This document shows, in pieces, positions 17,299 through 26,066 of a stretch of DNA of 64,000 nucleotides. Position numbers and translations under genes: made by a program. The notes under the pieces are model-generated. The model was not told where the DNA came from. It saw only the letters and a program-made list of their open reading frames with translations, and did not search any database. The number at the start of each line of letters is the position of its first letter. Position 1 is the stretch's first letter. Source of the DNA: Rhodanobacter sp. Root480 (GTDB lineage: Bacteria > Pseudomonadota > Gammaproteobacteria > Xanthomonadales > Rhodanobacteraceae); NCBI RefSeq assembly GCF_001426645.1, contig NZ_LMEX01000002.1, positions 124,001 to 188,000 of the forward strand, read 5' to 3'.

Positions 17299-17808
17299 AT
17301 GCGAACCAAGACCCGCTTTACCCGTTCCATCCTGGCTGCGACATTGGCCATGGCATTCGCCGCAGCCAGCAGCACCGCGGTCGCCGGTACGGCCACGGAC
17401 AATATCAATGTGAGTGCCTCTGTCGTCGCCAGTTGCACCATCGCCGTTTCCACTCAGCTCGCCTTTGGCGATTACGATCCGATCGTCGCCAACAAGTCCA
17501 CTCCTCTGGACGCGCAGGCGGCGATCGACACGACGTGCTCCACCGGCGCGACGCCCACGATCACGTTGGGCCTGGGCGACAACGCCGTGGGTTCGGTCCG
17601 GAACATGGCCAACGGGGCCAATACCCTGAGCTACGAGATTTACACGGAGAACACGCATACCAACGTCTGGGACGACACCACGGGGCTTGATTTGGCCACT
17701 GGTACCGGGACGCTGGTTACCACTCCCGTATACGGACGGGTAGCCGCGGATCAGAACGTCGCCGTCGGTGACTACACGGATATCGTGGTTGCCACCGTTA
17801 CCTTCTGA
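17299..17808 (+). CDS. SCPU (spore coat U) domain pilin, major subunit candidate
   Basis: A 169-residue exported pilin of the archaic (Csu-like) chaperone-usher class. The signal peptide ends near STAVAG, and the mature part begins TATDNINVSASVVASCTIAV, followed by LAFGDYDP, the SCPU hallmark, with Cys residues for the conserved disulphide, and ends VVATVTF, the donor/acceptor C-terminal strand. GGGGAAAGAAAC precedes the ATG at 17299. It opens a four-gene operon and overlaps the chaperone start by TGATG. First position and strong translation signals suggest the most abundant subunit. Confidence 0.9.
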   Translation: MRTKTRFTRSILAATLAMAFAAASSTAVAGTATDNINVSASVVASCTIAVSTQLAFGDYDPIVANKSTPLDAQAAIDTTCSTGATPTITLGLGDNAVGSVRNMANGANTLSYEIYTENTHTNVWDDTTGLDLATGTGTLVTTPVYGRVAADQNVAVGDYTDIVVATVTF

Positions 17809-18539
17809 TGACGATGAAACTGCTTTTCCGCCGGGCCGCTTGCGGCCTGGCGCTTTCTCTCCTGGGAGCCGCCGGGATGGCGTCGGCCGGCTCGTTCCAG
17901 GTAAGTCCAATCAACCCCACGCTCTCGACGGGCAAGCCGGTCAGCGCGCTGACGGTGCGCAACAACGGTGCGAGTCCCGTCGTCATCCAACTGGAAGCCC
18001 TGAGCTGGTCGCAGCCAGACGGCAAGGACAACTATCGTCCGGCACCGGAGATCCTGGCCACTCCTCCGATCTTCACCATCCCCGCTGGTTCCAGCCAGAT
18101 CATACGGGTGGGCTCGCGGGTCCCTTCGGATGCCCGTAGCGAACGCGCTTACCGCCTGATCCTGCGCGAGATTCCGCCACCAGCCAAGCCCGGTTTCAAC
18201 GGCCTGCGGATGGCGCTGCAGGTCAGCCTGCCACTATTCATCCTGCCTGTTGCGCCCGCCACGCCACAACTGCAGTGGCAAGCCACCCGTACGGCGGACG
18301 GCCAACTGCGGATCAGCGCAACCAACGCGGGTCAGATGCATGCTCATCTGAGCGGATTCAAACTTGTCACGGCGGCGGCCAAGCCCCTGCACATGCCAGC
18401 TGGCGCCGTTTATGTGCTTCCCGGCGCATCGCGCGAGTGGCTGGTGAATGCGGACGTGGCAAGTGGCACCGCCTTGAAGCTCGTTGCCCAGAATGATGCC
18501 CGCCCCGTGCAGGCTGATCTGGTCGTGGCCGACCGCTAG
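17808..18539 (+). CDS. Periplasmic pilus chaperone (CsuC/FimC-like)
   Basis: A 243-residue chaperone that donates its G1 strand to SCPU pilins and delivers them to the usher. A signal peptide (ACGLALSLLGAAGMASA) is followed by the PapD-like domain 1 (FQVSPINPTLSTGKPVSALT, then IFTIPAGSSQIIRVGSRVP and RAYRLILREIPPP) and a domain 2 with NAGQMHAHLSGFKL and ending VQADLVVADR. The start at 17808 overlaps the pilin stop; a second ATG lies at 17814. The usher gene begins 22 bp after its stop. Confidence 0.93.
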   Translation: MTMKLLFRRAACGLALSLLGAAGMASAGSFQVSPINPTLSTGKPVSALTVRNNGASPVVIQLEALSWSQPDGKDNYRPAPEILATPPIFTIPAGSSQIIRVGSRVPSDARSERAYRLILREIPPPAKPGFNGLRMALQVSLPLFILPVAPATPQLQWQATRTADGQLRISATNAGQMHAHLSGFKLVTAAAKPLHMPAGAVYVLPGASREWLVNADVASGTALKLVAQNDARPVQADLVVADR

Positions 18540-18560
18540 CGGCGTGGCCGGGGCTCACGC

Positions 18561-21500
18561 ATGGATCGATCAGGGCGAGCCTTCAACGGTCGGGCAATGA
18601 CAGGTTGGTGGCCAACCTGCGCTATTCCGCATGCACGCCCGCTCGTCGTCCGTCGTCACGCGTCGCGGACGGCCGCACACCGTACCTGCCGCCCAAACCA
18701 CGGCTGTGCCGTCCTCGTGGGCGCGGCACTGCTGCTGATCGCTTCCGAACCACTCCGCGCAGGCGTGCCGGTGCGTGCCGTCAGAGTCGGCCTGGACACA
18801 AGCCATTCCCGGCTGGTGCTGGTATCGGATCAACCCATTCGCGGCCGGATGACGCGCGATCCGGCCACAGGTGCAGTGCTCATCGATCTGGATGGCGTGG
18901 ACAACGGCCCGACGCTGGCCGGGCTGGGCAAGATGGTTGGCGCCAACAATCCGTTCATTGCCGGCGTCAGGCTCTGCACGACGAGTACAGGCACCCGCCT
19001 TCAACTGGCCGCACCGGCCGCCGTTGTCCCGCGACTCTCGTACTTGCAGCCGGCCGGCGGCTATGCCAATCGCCTGATCATCGACCTGTATCCGGACTCC
19101 GAAGCGTGGAGGCCCAGGTACGCGTCGCCCGCACAACGCCAAGCCATGCCGGCATGCTCCTCCATGCCAACATCACCAGGACATGGCCCTGCAACAACTG
19201 CCACGCCAGCGGTTGCCCCTGCGGCGCGTATCAGCACGGTGGGCGTCGCCATTGCGCCCGACCGCCTGCGACTGGTGTTCGAATCGGACCGTGTGTTGAA
19301 GGCCAGCATCGCCCACCCCACGGAATCGGGCGACCCACTCTCCATCGATCTGGGCCACCTGGCAACGACGGACGCGCTGGCAAGCTTGCCTGGCAAGATC
19401 GCCGACAATCCCTTCCTGACCACGATCAGGCTTCACCGCGAAGGCAACAACACCCGGCTGGAACTGGTGACGCCCTCAGCCGTGACGCCGCAGATTTTTC
19501 ACGTCGACCCGGTCAATGGACGCGGCGACCGACTCGTGGTCGATATTGTTCCGGACATATTGCCGACCGCCCCGCCAACAGAGGTAACAGCAGCGCCGGT
19601 CTCGGCGTCCCCCGCCGCGGTCGCGACACCCGCGCCCGCACCCCCTCCAGCCGGGCCGGCGACCTCCGACGCGTTGGCGGAGGCCTGGCTGGAAGCACAC
19701 GTCAATGGCACGCCCGCGGACACGGTGCTGGTACTGCGCGATGCCGCAGGGGACGTGCTGGTGCGTGGGACGGATTTGCAACACTGGCGCATCCAGACCC
19801 CCACGATGGGTGCACTAACCCGCGATGGCGACGACTTCTGGCCGTTGTCCGCCATTCCTGGATTGACGTATCGCGTCGACGACGCCCAGGGGACGCTGCT
19901 ACTGGATGTGCCGGCCACGCTGTTCGCCGACACTCGCTTCAGCGGCGTATCGCGTGCAGCGGACGCGGCGACACCCCCGCCGCCAGGTGGCTACGTCAAC
20001 TACGATCTGTTCGCCGCTCGTGGCGTCCATGGATCGTCAAGCGCCAGCGCCCTCGTGGAGACCGGGGTGTTCGGCCGCTGGGGCAGCGGTTCCAACACGT
20101 GGCTCATTCGTGATGTCGGTGGCGACCGTCGTGGTACCCGCCTGGACACCACCTGGACCTACGACCGCCCCGCGGACATGGCCAGCCTGCGCGTCGGCGA
20201 CGTGATCAGCGCGCCCAGCAGTTGGGGCCGCGGCGTGCGTTTCGGTGGCGTGCAGTGGGGCACCAACTTTGCGACCCAGCCGGGCTTCATCAGCTTTCCG
20301 CTGCCCACGCTGGACGGCGTGGCCGCGGAACCGTCCACCGTGGATTTCTACGTCAACAACGTCCTGCGACTGCGGCGCAACGTGCCCAGCGGGCCGTTCA
20401 CCATCCAGGATCTCCCTATCGTCACCGGCCAGGGCGACATCCGCATGGTGGTGCGCGACATGCTGGGGCGCGAGCAAGTGGTGACCCAACCGTTCTACGC
20501 AAGCGGCGGCTTGCTGGCGGCGGGGCTGCGCGATTATTCCTATGAACTGGGTTTCGAGCGCGAAAATTACGGCCGGGTCAGCAACGACTACGGACGGCTG
20601 GTTGCCGCCGCCACCGAGCGACGTGGCTTCTCCGACAGCTTCACCGGCGAGCTGCATGTGGAGGCCACGCACGATCAGCAGAGCCTGGGCATCGGCAGCA
20701 CCGTGTTGCTGGGCAATGTCGGCGTGCTGACGGCATCGGTGGCCGGCAGCCACGCCCGTGCCGGCACGGGCGCGCTGATGGAGCTGGGCATCCAGCATCA
20801 GTCGCGCTACCTCAGTTACGGTGCGCGCACCCGGGTGACCACCGACGGCTTCACCCAGCTGGGCTACCTGCCGACGACACGTCCACCGCAGCAGACGTCC
20901 AGCGCCTTCGTGAGCATGTCCGCCGGCCGCGTCGGCTCGCTGAGCCTGAATTACACGCACCAGGATCTTCGCGACCAGGACGACGTCGAGCTGGTCGGCC
21001 TCAGCTACAGCCGTTCGCTCGGCTGGCTTGGTTATCTCTCGCTGTCGGCACTACGCTTTCTTGGCGACGATCCCGCGCCACTGTTCTCACTCAACCTCAC
21101 CGTGCCGTTGGGCGCGGCCGACAGCGTCAGTTTCAGCGGTCAGAGCCACGCCGGTGACAGCCACGGCAGCGTGCAGTATCGGCGTAGCCTGCCGGTGGGT
21201 ACCGGCGTGGGCTATCGCCTGCAGGCGGGGCTTGCCGCGAACGATCCGCGCCAGGCCGACCTCACTTTGCAGAACGACGTAGGTACGTACAGCGTTGGCG
21301 TTGCATCGAACCCGGACGGGCAGGCATATCGGATGGGCGTCCGCGGCGGCATCGCGCTGCTGAGCGGCAAGGTATTTCCCAGCCGCCACATCGATGGCAG
21401 CTTTGCGGTAGTCCAGGTGCCCGGTTTTGCCGACGTGCGCGTCTACGCCGACAATCAGCAAGTCGCCACCACCGACAGCGATGGTTACGCGCTGGTGCCG

Positions 21501-21896
21501 CGCCTGCGCCCATATCAGAAGAACCCGATCCGCATCGAACAGGCCGACCTGCCGATGGATGCACAGATCAAAGGGCTGCAACTCGACGCGGTGCCGTACT
21601 ACCACAGTGCGCTGGCGCTGACCTTCCCCGTCACGCGTTCGCGCGGGGCGATCGTCGTCATCAAGCTGGATGACGGCAGCGATCTTCCCGCTGGTGCCGA
21701 AGTGACCGTCGACACTCAGGCAGCGGCTTTCCCGGTCGGCCTGCGCGGCGAGGTTTACCTGACCGGGCTGGACGAAACCAGCCAGCTGCGCGCTAGCTGG
21801 AACGGACAGAGTTGCGACATGACGATAAGCTTTCCCGATACCACCGACCCACTGCCCCGCCTGGGGCCGGTCACCTGCCAAGGGATCGATCCATGA
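18561..21896 (+). CDS. Outer-membrane usher with two N-terminal AMIN-like domains (unusual fusion)
   Basis: A pilus assembly pore of 1111 residues, about 300 longer than the usual 780-800 for SCPU ushers. After a long basic leader and hydrophobic segment (VLVGAALLLIASEPLRA, near residues 51-67) come two AMIN-like units at about 71-178 and 222-331. Each has the pattern S/D-R-L-x-L-V, then IDL, NPF[IL]xx[VI]RL, and R-L-[IV]-[IV]-D at its end, as in the AMIN domains of AmiC and PilQ. A Pro/Ala linker (332-368) leads to the usher N-domain (LAEAWLEAHVNGTPADTVLV), the barrel (GGYVNYDLFAARG, GDVISAPSSWGRGVRFGGVQ) and the C-terminal domains. Starts at 18561 (GGGG upstream) or 18597 are possible. The stop overlaps the next pilin by ATGA. 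AMIN domains bind peptidoglycan in known proteins; wall tethering of this usher is inference. Confidence 0.9.
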   Translation: MDRSGRAFNGRAMTGWWPTCAIPHARPLVVRRHASRTAAHRTCRPNHGCAVLVGAALLLIASEPLRAGVPVRAVRVGLDTSHSRLVLVSDQPIRGRMTRDPATGAVLIDLDGVDNGPTLAGLGKMVGANNPFIAGVRLCTTSTGTRLQLAAPAAVVPRLSYLQPAGGYANRLIIDLYPDSEAWRPRYASPAQRQAMPACSSMPTSPGHGPATTATPAVAPAARISTVGVAIAPDRLRLVFESDRVLKASIAHPTESGDPLSIDLGHLATTDALASLPGKIADNPFLTTIRLHREGNNTRLELVTPSAVTPQIFHVDPVNGRGDRLVVDIVPDILPTAPPTEVTAAPVSASPAAVATPAPAPPPAGPATSDALAEAWLEAHVNGTPADTVLVLRDAAGDVLVRGTDLQHWRIQTPTMGALTRDGDDFWPLSAIPGLTYRVDDAQGTLLLDVPATLFADTRFSGVSRAADAATPPPPGGYVNYDLFAARGVHGSSSASALVETGVFGRWGSGSNTWLIRDVGGDRRGTRLDTTWTYDRPADMASLRVGDVISAPSSWGRGVRFGGVQWGTNFATQPGFISFPLPTLDGVAAEPSTVDFYVNNVLRLRRNVPSGPFTIQDLPIVTGQGDIRMVVRDMLGREQVVTQPFYASGGLLAAGLRDYSYELGFERENYGRVSNDYGRLVAAATERRGFSDSFTGELHVEATHDQQSLGIGSTVLLGNVGVLTASVAGSHARAGTGALMELGIQHQSRYLSYGARTRVTTDGFTQLGYLPTTRPPQQTSSAFVSMSAGRVGSLSLNYTHQDLRDQDDVELVGLSYSRSLGWLGYLSLSALRFLGDDPAPLFSLNLTVPLGAADSVSFSGQSHAGDSHGSVQYRRSLPVGTGVGYRLQAGLAANDPRQADLTLQNDVGTYSVGVASNPDGQAYRMGVRGGIALLSGKVFPSRHIDGSFAVVQVPGFADVRVYADNQQVATTDSDGYALVPRLRPYQKNPIRIEQADLPMDAQIKGLQLDAVPYYHSALALTFPVTRSRGAIVVIKLDDGSDLPAGAEVTVDTQAAAFPVGLRGEVYLTGLDETSQLRASWNGQSCDMTISFPDTTDPLPRLGPVTCQGIDP

Positions 21897-22366
21897 ACCC
21901 TTCACCATGCGGACAGGTTGCCTTTCACCCTGCGCGCCGGCGTCTCGCGCGCCTGCTGGGCGCCATGGGAATGCTGGCGATCGCGCCGCTTCACGCAGCC
22001 ACCTGCAGCCTCAGCGTCCAACCACTGGCTTTCGGCAACTACGACTTCCAGAGCAGCCAGGATCTGGAGAGTGTCGGTCACGTCATCGTGACCTGCGATG
22101 TCAGCAGCAGTTTCACCATCGCGTTAAGCCCAGGCAACGGCAGCTTCGCCGTACGCAGCATGCAGAACGGCGCGCACCAACTCTTCTACAACCTCTACAC
22201 CGACCCCACGCGAACCATGGTCTGGGGCGATGGCAGTGGCGGCAGCACGGTGGTTGGCGACAGTGGCATCGAGGTGGACCGGGCCGTGTACGGAAGCGTG
22301 CCAGCGGGGCAAAACCCGTATATCGGCGTGTACAGCGACGCGATCACCGTGACGCTTTCCTTCTGA
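21893..22366 (+). CDS. SCPU domain pilin, second subunit (possible tip or minor pilin)
   Basis: A 157-residue exported protein with a signal peptide (ARLLGAMGMLAIAPLHA) and one SCPU domain: ATCSLSVQPLAFGNYDFQSS, VTCDVSSSFTIALSPGNGSF, and the C-terminal strand YSDAITVTLSF. It shares the family with the first pilin but is clearly divergent. It is the last gene of the operon, the place of the tip adhesin CsuE in Csu systems, yet it has a single domain where CsuE has two. It may cap the fibre or be a minor subunit. The start overlaps the usher stop (ATGA). Confidence 0.88.
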   Translation: MNPSPCGQVAFHPARRRLARLLGAMGMLAIAPLHAATCSLSVQPLAFGNYDFQSSQDLESVGHVIVTCDVSSSFTIALSPGNGSFAVRSMQNGAHQLFYNLYTDPTRTMVWGDGSGGSTVVGDSGIEVDRAVYGSVPAGQNPYIGVYSDAITVTLSF

Positions 22367-22461
22367 GCGACAGCCACGGGGCGGTGCGCCGTGCAGGCTT
22401 TCACTCCCCCTCAGCACCCGTCCGAACAGAATCCACCGGTCGTCGCTGCGCAGAAACTCCC

Positions 22462-23199
22462 ATGCCAGAAGGTCCATCCATCGTCATCCTGCGCGAGGAA
22501 GCTGCCCGCTTCGTCGGCCAGCGCATCCTCACGGCCGAAGGCAACGCGAAGATCGACATGACGCGGCTGCCGGGCAAGCGCATCGAAAGTCTGCGCAGTT
22601 TCGGCAAGCAGACGCTGATCGAACTCCCCGACGTCACCATCCGCATCCATCTGCTGATGTTCGGCAGTTACCGCATCAACGAACACAAGGATGCGGCACC
22701 GCGGCTGGGTCTGGGTTTCGACAATGGCGAGCTGAACTTCTATAGCTGCTCGGTGCGCTTGCTGGACGGCGACCTGGACGAACTCTACGACTGGCGCGGC
22801 GACGTGATGTCGGAGGCGTGGGACCCCGCGCTGGCCCGGCGCAAGTTGCGCGCGATGCCCGACACGCTGGTCTGCGATGCGCTGCTGGACCAGAACGTAT
22901 TCGCTGGCGTGGGCAACATCATCAAGAACGAGGTGCTGTACCGCATCCACGTGCATCCCCTGTCCACCGTGGGCGCTTTGCCGCCGCGCAAGCTGGGTGA
23001 ACTGGTGAAGCAGGCGCGCGAATACAGCTTCGAATTTTTGGCGTGGAAGAAGGCGTATGTGCTGCGCAAGCACTGGCTGGTGCACAACCGGAAATGCTGC
23101 CCGCGCCATGACATACCGTTGACCCGCGCGTATCTCGGCAAGACCAACCGGCGCACGTTCTTTTGCGAGAAGTGCCAGAAACGCTACGGCGACGGATGA
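22462..23199 (+). CDS. nei: Fpg/Nei-family DNA glycosylase (endonuclease VIII-like)
   Basis: Removes oxidised bases from DNA and nicks the strand by beta/delta elimination. The 245-residue protein starts with MPEGPSIV (catalytic Pro2 and Glu3), has the helix-two-turn-helix LLDQNVFAGVGNIIKNEVLY with the conserved Lys, and ends with a zinc finger: CCPRHDIPL with later FFCEKCQKRYG (C-x-x-C). The finger and PEGP support Nei rather than Fpg, whose start is normally PELPE. No partner gene. Its 3' end overlaps the convergent decarboxylase gene by 16 bp. Confidence 0.88.
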   Translation: MPEGPSIVILREEAARFVGQRILTAEGNAKIDMTRLPGKRIESLRSFGKQTLIELPDVTIRIHLLMFGSYRINEHKDAAPRLGLGFDNGELNFYSCSVRLLDGDLDELYDWRGDVMSEAWDPALARRKLRAMPDTLVCDALLDQNVFAGVGNIIKNEVLYRIHVHPLSTVGALPPRKLGELVKQAREYSFEFLAWKKAYVLRKHWLVHNRKCCPRHDIPLTRAYLGKTNRRTFFCEKCQKRYGDG

Positions 23200-24596
23200 A
23201 CCGCCGCAGTCGCCAGCCGTTTCAGCGCCGCATAGGTCTGCTCGACATCGGCATCGGTGGTGCGCCAGTTGCACAGCGCCGCGCGCAGCATCGGCTGGCC
23301 GTCCAGCACCGATGGTGAAAGGTACGCGGTGCCGTCCTCATGCAACGCCTTGTGCAGCCGCTGCAGGGCCGCCGCATCGCCGTTGGCCAGCGTGAAGCAC
23401 ACCACGTTGAGCCGCACCGGCGCGGCCAGCCGGAACAGCGGATCGGCCGCCAGCAATTCACCCAGGTAACGGGCCGACGCGCAATTGCGTTCGACCAGCT
23501 CGGCGTGGCCCTCGCGGCCGTAGGCCAGCAGCGTCATCCACAGTGGCAGGGCGCGGAAGCGGCGGGAGTTCTCCGGCGCCAGGTGCAGGTAGTTGTCCTC
23601 CACCGCCAACGGCGCCGGCAGGTAGGCGGAGCGGTTCTGGAAGACTTCCAGTTGCAGTGGCAAATGCGCGGTGTACGTCAGCGCGCAGTCGTAGGGCACG
23701 TTGAGCCACTTGTGCGCATCCACGGTCACCGAATCGGCGGCCTCGATACCCGCCAGCAGGCCGCGATACTTGTCGGAAGCCGCGGCAATGCCGCCGAACG
23801 CGGCATCCACGTGCAGCCAGAACGGGTGGCGCGCCTTCAAGGCGGCGATGGCCGCGAGGTCGTCGAAATCCACCGTGTTCACCGTGCCGGCGCTGGCCAC
23901 CACGGTACACGGCGCACCGCCGTGTGCCGCCAGTGCGCGTTCGAGCGCAGCCACGTCCAGCGCCTCGCGCCCCGGCAGCAAGGGCAGCGCATGCAATTGC
24001 CCATGACCGATGCCAGTCATGCTCAACGCCTTCGATGTACTCGAATGGCTCGCGCCGGCGAACACCGTCATTGGCGGCAAACCCCACACACCGTCGACGG
24101 CGACATCGCGGCCATGCTGTTTGCCGTACCACTGCCGCGCCAGCGCCATACCCACGTAGTTGGCCATGGTGGCGCCGGTGACGCACAGGCCCGTCCAGTG
24201 TTCCGGCCAATGCAGCAGCTGGCGCAGCAAGTCCACCGCCTGCGCCTCGATCGCCGCCGCGCCGGTGTCGCCGTTGCGCTGGGCGTTCTGGTCGTAGCTG
24301 CTCACCAGCCAGTCGGCCGCCAGCGCGGCGGGCGTGGCGCCACCGACCACGAAACCGAAATAGCGCGGGCCGGGGCTGCCAGACATCAACGGCAGCCAGT
24401 CCTTCTCGAAACGCTGCAGCGCGGCGTGCGCACCAAGGCCGTGCGTCGGCAGAGGTGTGCGCAATGACAGATCGGCCGGCAGGTTGGCCGCGACCGGACG
24501 TTGCGGCAGTTCGTGCAGATAGGTGCCGGCCATCTCGCGAGCACGATCAAGGATGGCGTCGAAGTCGGCGAGGTCGCTGCTCAGCGTGGGATGCAT
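23184..24596 (-). CDS. PLP-dependent group II amino-acid decarboxylase
   Basis: The 470-residue enzyme has the fold-type I decarboxylase features: PRYFGFVVGGATPAALAADW, DVAVDGVWGLPPMTVFAGAS with the stacking region SHSS, TVVASAGTVNTVDFDDLAAI, LHVDAAFGG (the Asp that binds the pyridine nitrogen) and VDAHKWLNVPYDC, in which Lys forms the Schiff base. Relatives act on aromatic amino acids, glutamate or diaminobutyrate; the substrate here is not assignable. It follows sufS on the same strand after 46 bp and might be read from the suf transcript, though no functional link is known. Confidence 0.88.
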   Translation of the reverse strand: MHPTLSSDLADFDAILDRAREMAGTYLHELPQRPVAANLPADLSLRTPLPTHGLGAHAALQRFEKDWLPLMSGSPGPRYFGFVVGGATPAALAADWLVSSYDQNAQRNGDTGAAAIEAQAVDLLRQLLHWPEHWTGLCVTGATMANYVGMALARQWYGKQHGRDVAVDGVWGLPPMTVFAGASHSSTSKALSMTGIGHGQLHALPLLPGREALDVAALERALAAHGGAPCTVVASAGTVNTVDFDDLAAIAALKARHPFWLHVDAAFGGIAAASDKYRGLLAGIEAADSVTVDAHKWLNVPYDCALTYTAHLPLQLEVFQNRSAYLPAPLAVEDNYLHLAPENSRRFRALPLWMTLLAYGREGHAELVERNCASARYLGELLAADPLFRLAAPVRLNVVCFTLANGDAAALQRLHKALHEDGTAYLSPSVLDGQPMLRAALCNWRTTDADVEQTYAALKRLATAAVHPSP

Positions 24597-24642
24597 GGAT
24601 TCGCCCTTGGAAAAACGCGGTCTGCCGATGGCTTCGCCACAG

Positions 24643-25887
24643 TCACATCAGCAGCTTGCGCACCTTCAGCAAGGCCACCACGAACGCGTCGATTTCCTCA
24701 CGCGTGTTGTAGAACGCCAGCGATGCCCGCAGCGTGGCGGGCACGCCGTAGAACTGCATCAGCGGATGGGCGCAGTGATGGCCCGAGCGCACAGCTACGC
24801 CCTGCAGGTCGAGCAGCGTGGCCATGTCGCTGGCCTGTGCACCGTCGAGCAGGAACGAGATCACCGGTTCCTTCTGCGCCGCTTCGCCGAAAATGCGCAG
24901 GCCCGGTACTTCGCGCAGGCGTTCGGTGGCGTAGGTCAGCAGTTGCTGCTCCCACGCGTGGATCGCCTCGAAACCCAGCGAATCGTAATAGTCGATAGCT
25001 GCACTCAAGCCCACGAAGCCGGCGATGTTCGGCGTGCCGGCCTCGAACTTGTGCGGCACGTCGGCGAAGGTGGTGCCGCTGAAACGTACTTCGCGGATCA
25101 TGTCGCCGCCACCGAAGAACGGCGGCATCGCCTCCAGGTGTTCGCGCTTCGCCCACAGCGCGCCGGTGCCGGTGGGGCCCAGCATCTTGTGGCCGGTGAT
25201 GGCGTAGAAATCGCAACCCAGCGCCTGCACGTCCACCGGCCGGTGCGGCACCGCCTGCGAGCCATCCACCAATAGCGGGATGCCGCGCTTGTGGCATGCC
25301 TTGGCGATCTCGCGTACGGGGTTCACCGTGCCCAGCACGTTGGAGACGTGTGCCACGCAGGCCAGCTTCACCTCCGACGTGAGCATGGCGATGTATTGCT
25401 CCACGTCCAGTTCGCCGCGCTCGTCGATCGGCGCAGCCTTCACCGTGGCGCCGCTGCGCGCGGCCACCAGCTGCCACGGCACGATGTTGGCGTGATGCTC
25501 CATCACCGTGGTGAGGATGGCGTCGCCGGGTTCAAGCCGCGGCAGCGCATAGCTGTAGGCCACCAGGTTGATCGACTGGGTGGTGCCGGAAGTGAGGATC
25601 AGTTCATCGCGCGACGGCGCGTTGATGAAACGCGCCAGCTTGTCGCGCGCGCCTTCGTACGCCGCGGTGGATTCCTCACCCAGCTGGTGCACCGCGCGCG
25701 CCACGTTGGCGTTGTGGCGGCGGTAATGCTCGTCCATCGCCTCGATCACCGAGGCCGGTTTCTGGCTGGTGTTGGCGTTGTCGAAATACACCAACGGCTT
25801 GCCGTGCACGCTGCGCGTCAGCAGCGGGAAATCCGCGCGGACGCGCTGGACGTCGAAGACGGTGGAAGGCGTGGGTTGTGCATTCAT
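24643..25887 (-). CDS. sufS: Cysteine desulfurase SufS
   Basis: Supplies sulfur as a persulfide for Fe-S cluster assembly. The 414-residue protein has VYFDNANTSQKPASVIEAMD at the start, LTSGTTQSINLVAYSY, VDGSQAVPHRPVDVQALGCD, the PLP lysine in FYAITGHKMLGPTGTGALW, and the catalytic Cys in VRSGHHCAHPLMQFYG, all features of class II NifS/SufS enzymes. The start at 25887 (MNAQPT) is chosen because upstream in-frame sequence is the C-rich repeat. SufS usually needs SufE or SufU, and neither is in this window. Confidence 0.96.
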   Translation of the reverse strand: MNAQPTPSTVFDVQRVRADFPLLTRSVHGKPLVYFDNANTSQKPASVIEAMDEHYRRHNANVARAVHQLGEESTAAYEGARDKLARFINAPSRDELILTSGTTQSINLVAYSYALPRLEPGDAILTTVMEHHANIVPWQLVAARSGATVKAAPIDERGELDVEQYIAMLTSEVKLACVAHVSNVLGTVNPVREIAKACHKRGIPLLVDGSQAVPHRPVDVQALGCDFYAITGHKMLGPTGTGALWAKREHLEAMPPFFGGGDMIREVRFSGTTFADVPHKFEAGTPNIAGFVGLSAAIDYYDSLGFEAIHAWEQQLLTYATERLREVPGLRIFGEAAQKEPVISFLLDGAQASDMATLLDLQGVAVRSGHHCAHPLMQFYGVPATLRASLAFYNTREEIDAFVVALLKVRKLLM

Positions 25888-25905
25888 CTTCGATGTTTTC
25901 CATGA

Positions 25906-26056
25906 GTGGCCCCTCCCTGCTTCGCAGGGGGGGAGAAAAGCTTCAGATGTGGCTCCCTCCCCTGCTTCGCAGGGGAGGGCTGGGGAGGGGGGCTTTTGAT
26001 CTTGAAAGTCAAAAGCGTAACCCCCTCCCAACCTCCCCCTGCGTAGCAGGGGGAGG
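25906..26056. repeat. Cluster of C-rich palindromic repeats between sufD and sufS
   Basis: Three copies of CCCTCCCTGCTTCGCAGGG-like units: about 25907-25929, 25955-25979 and, with a GCGTAGC loop, 26034-26056. They fill most of the 179-bp gap inside the suf operon. Related units are at 15694 and 47171. Stem-loops here could slow transcription or protect the upstream mRNA and so set the ratio of SufBCD to SufS. I see no gene. Confidence 0.65.
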
Positions 26057-26066
26057 AGCTAGAGCA

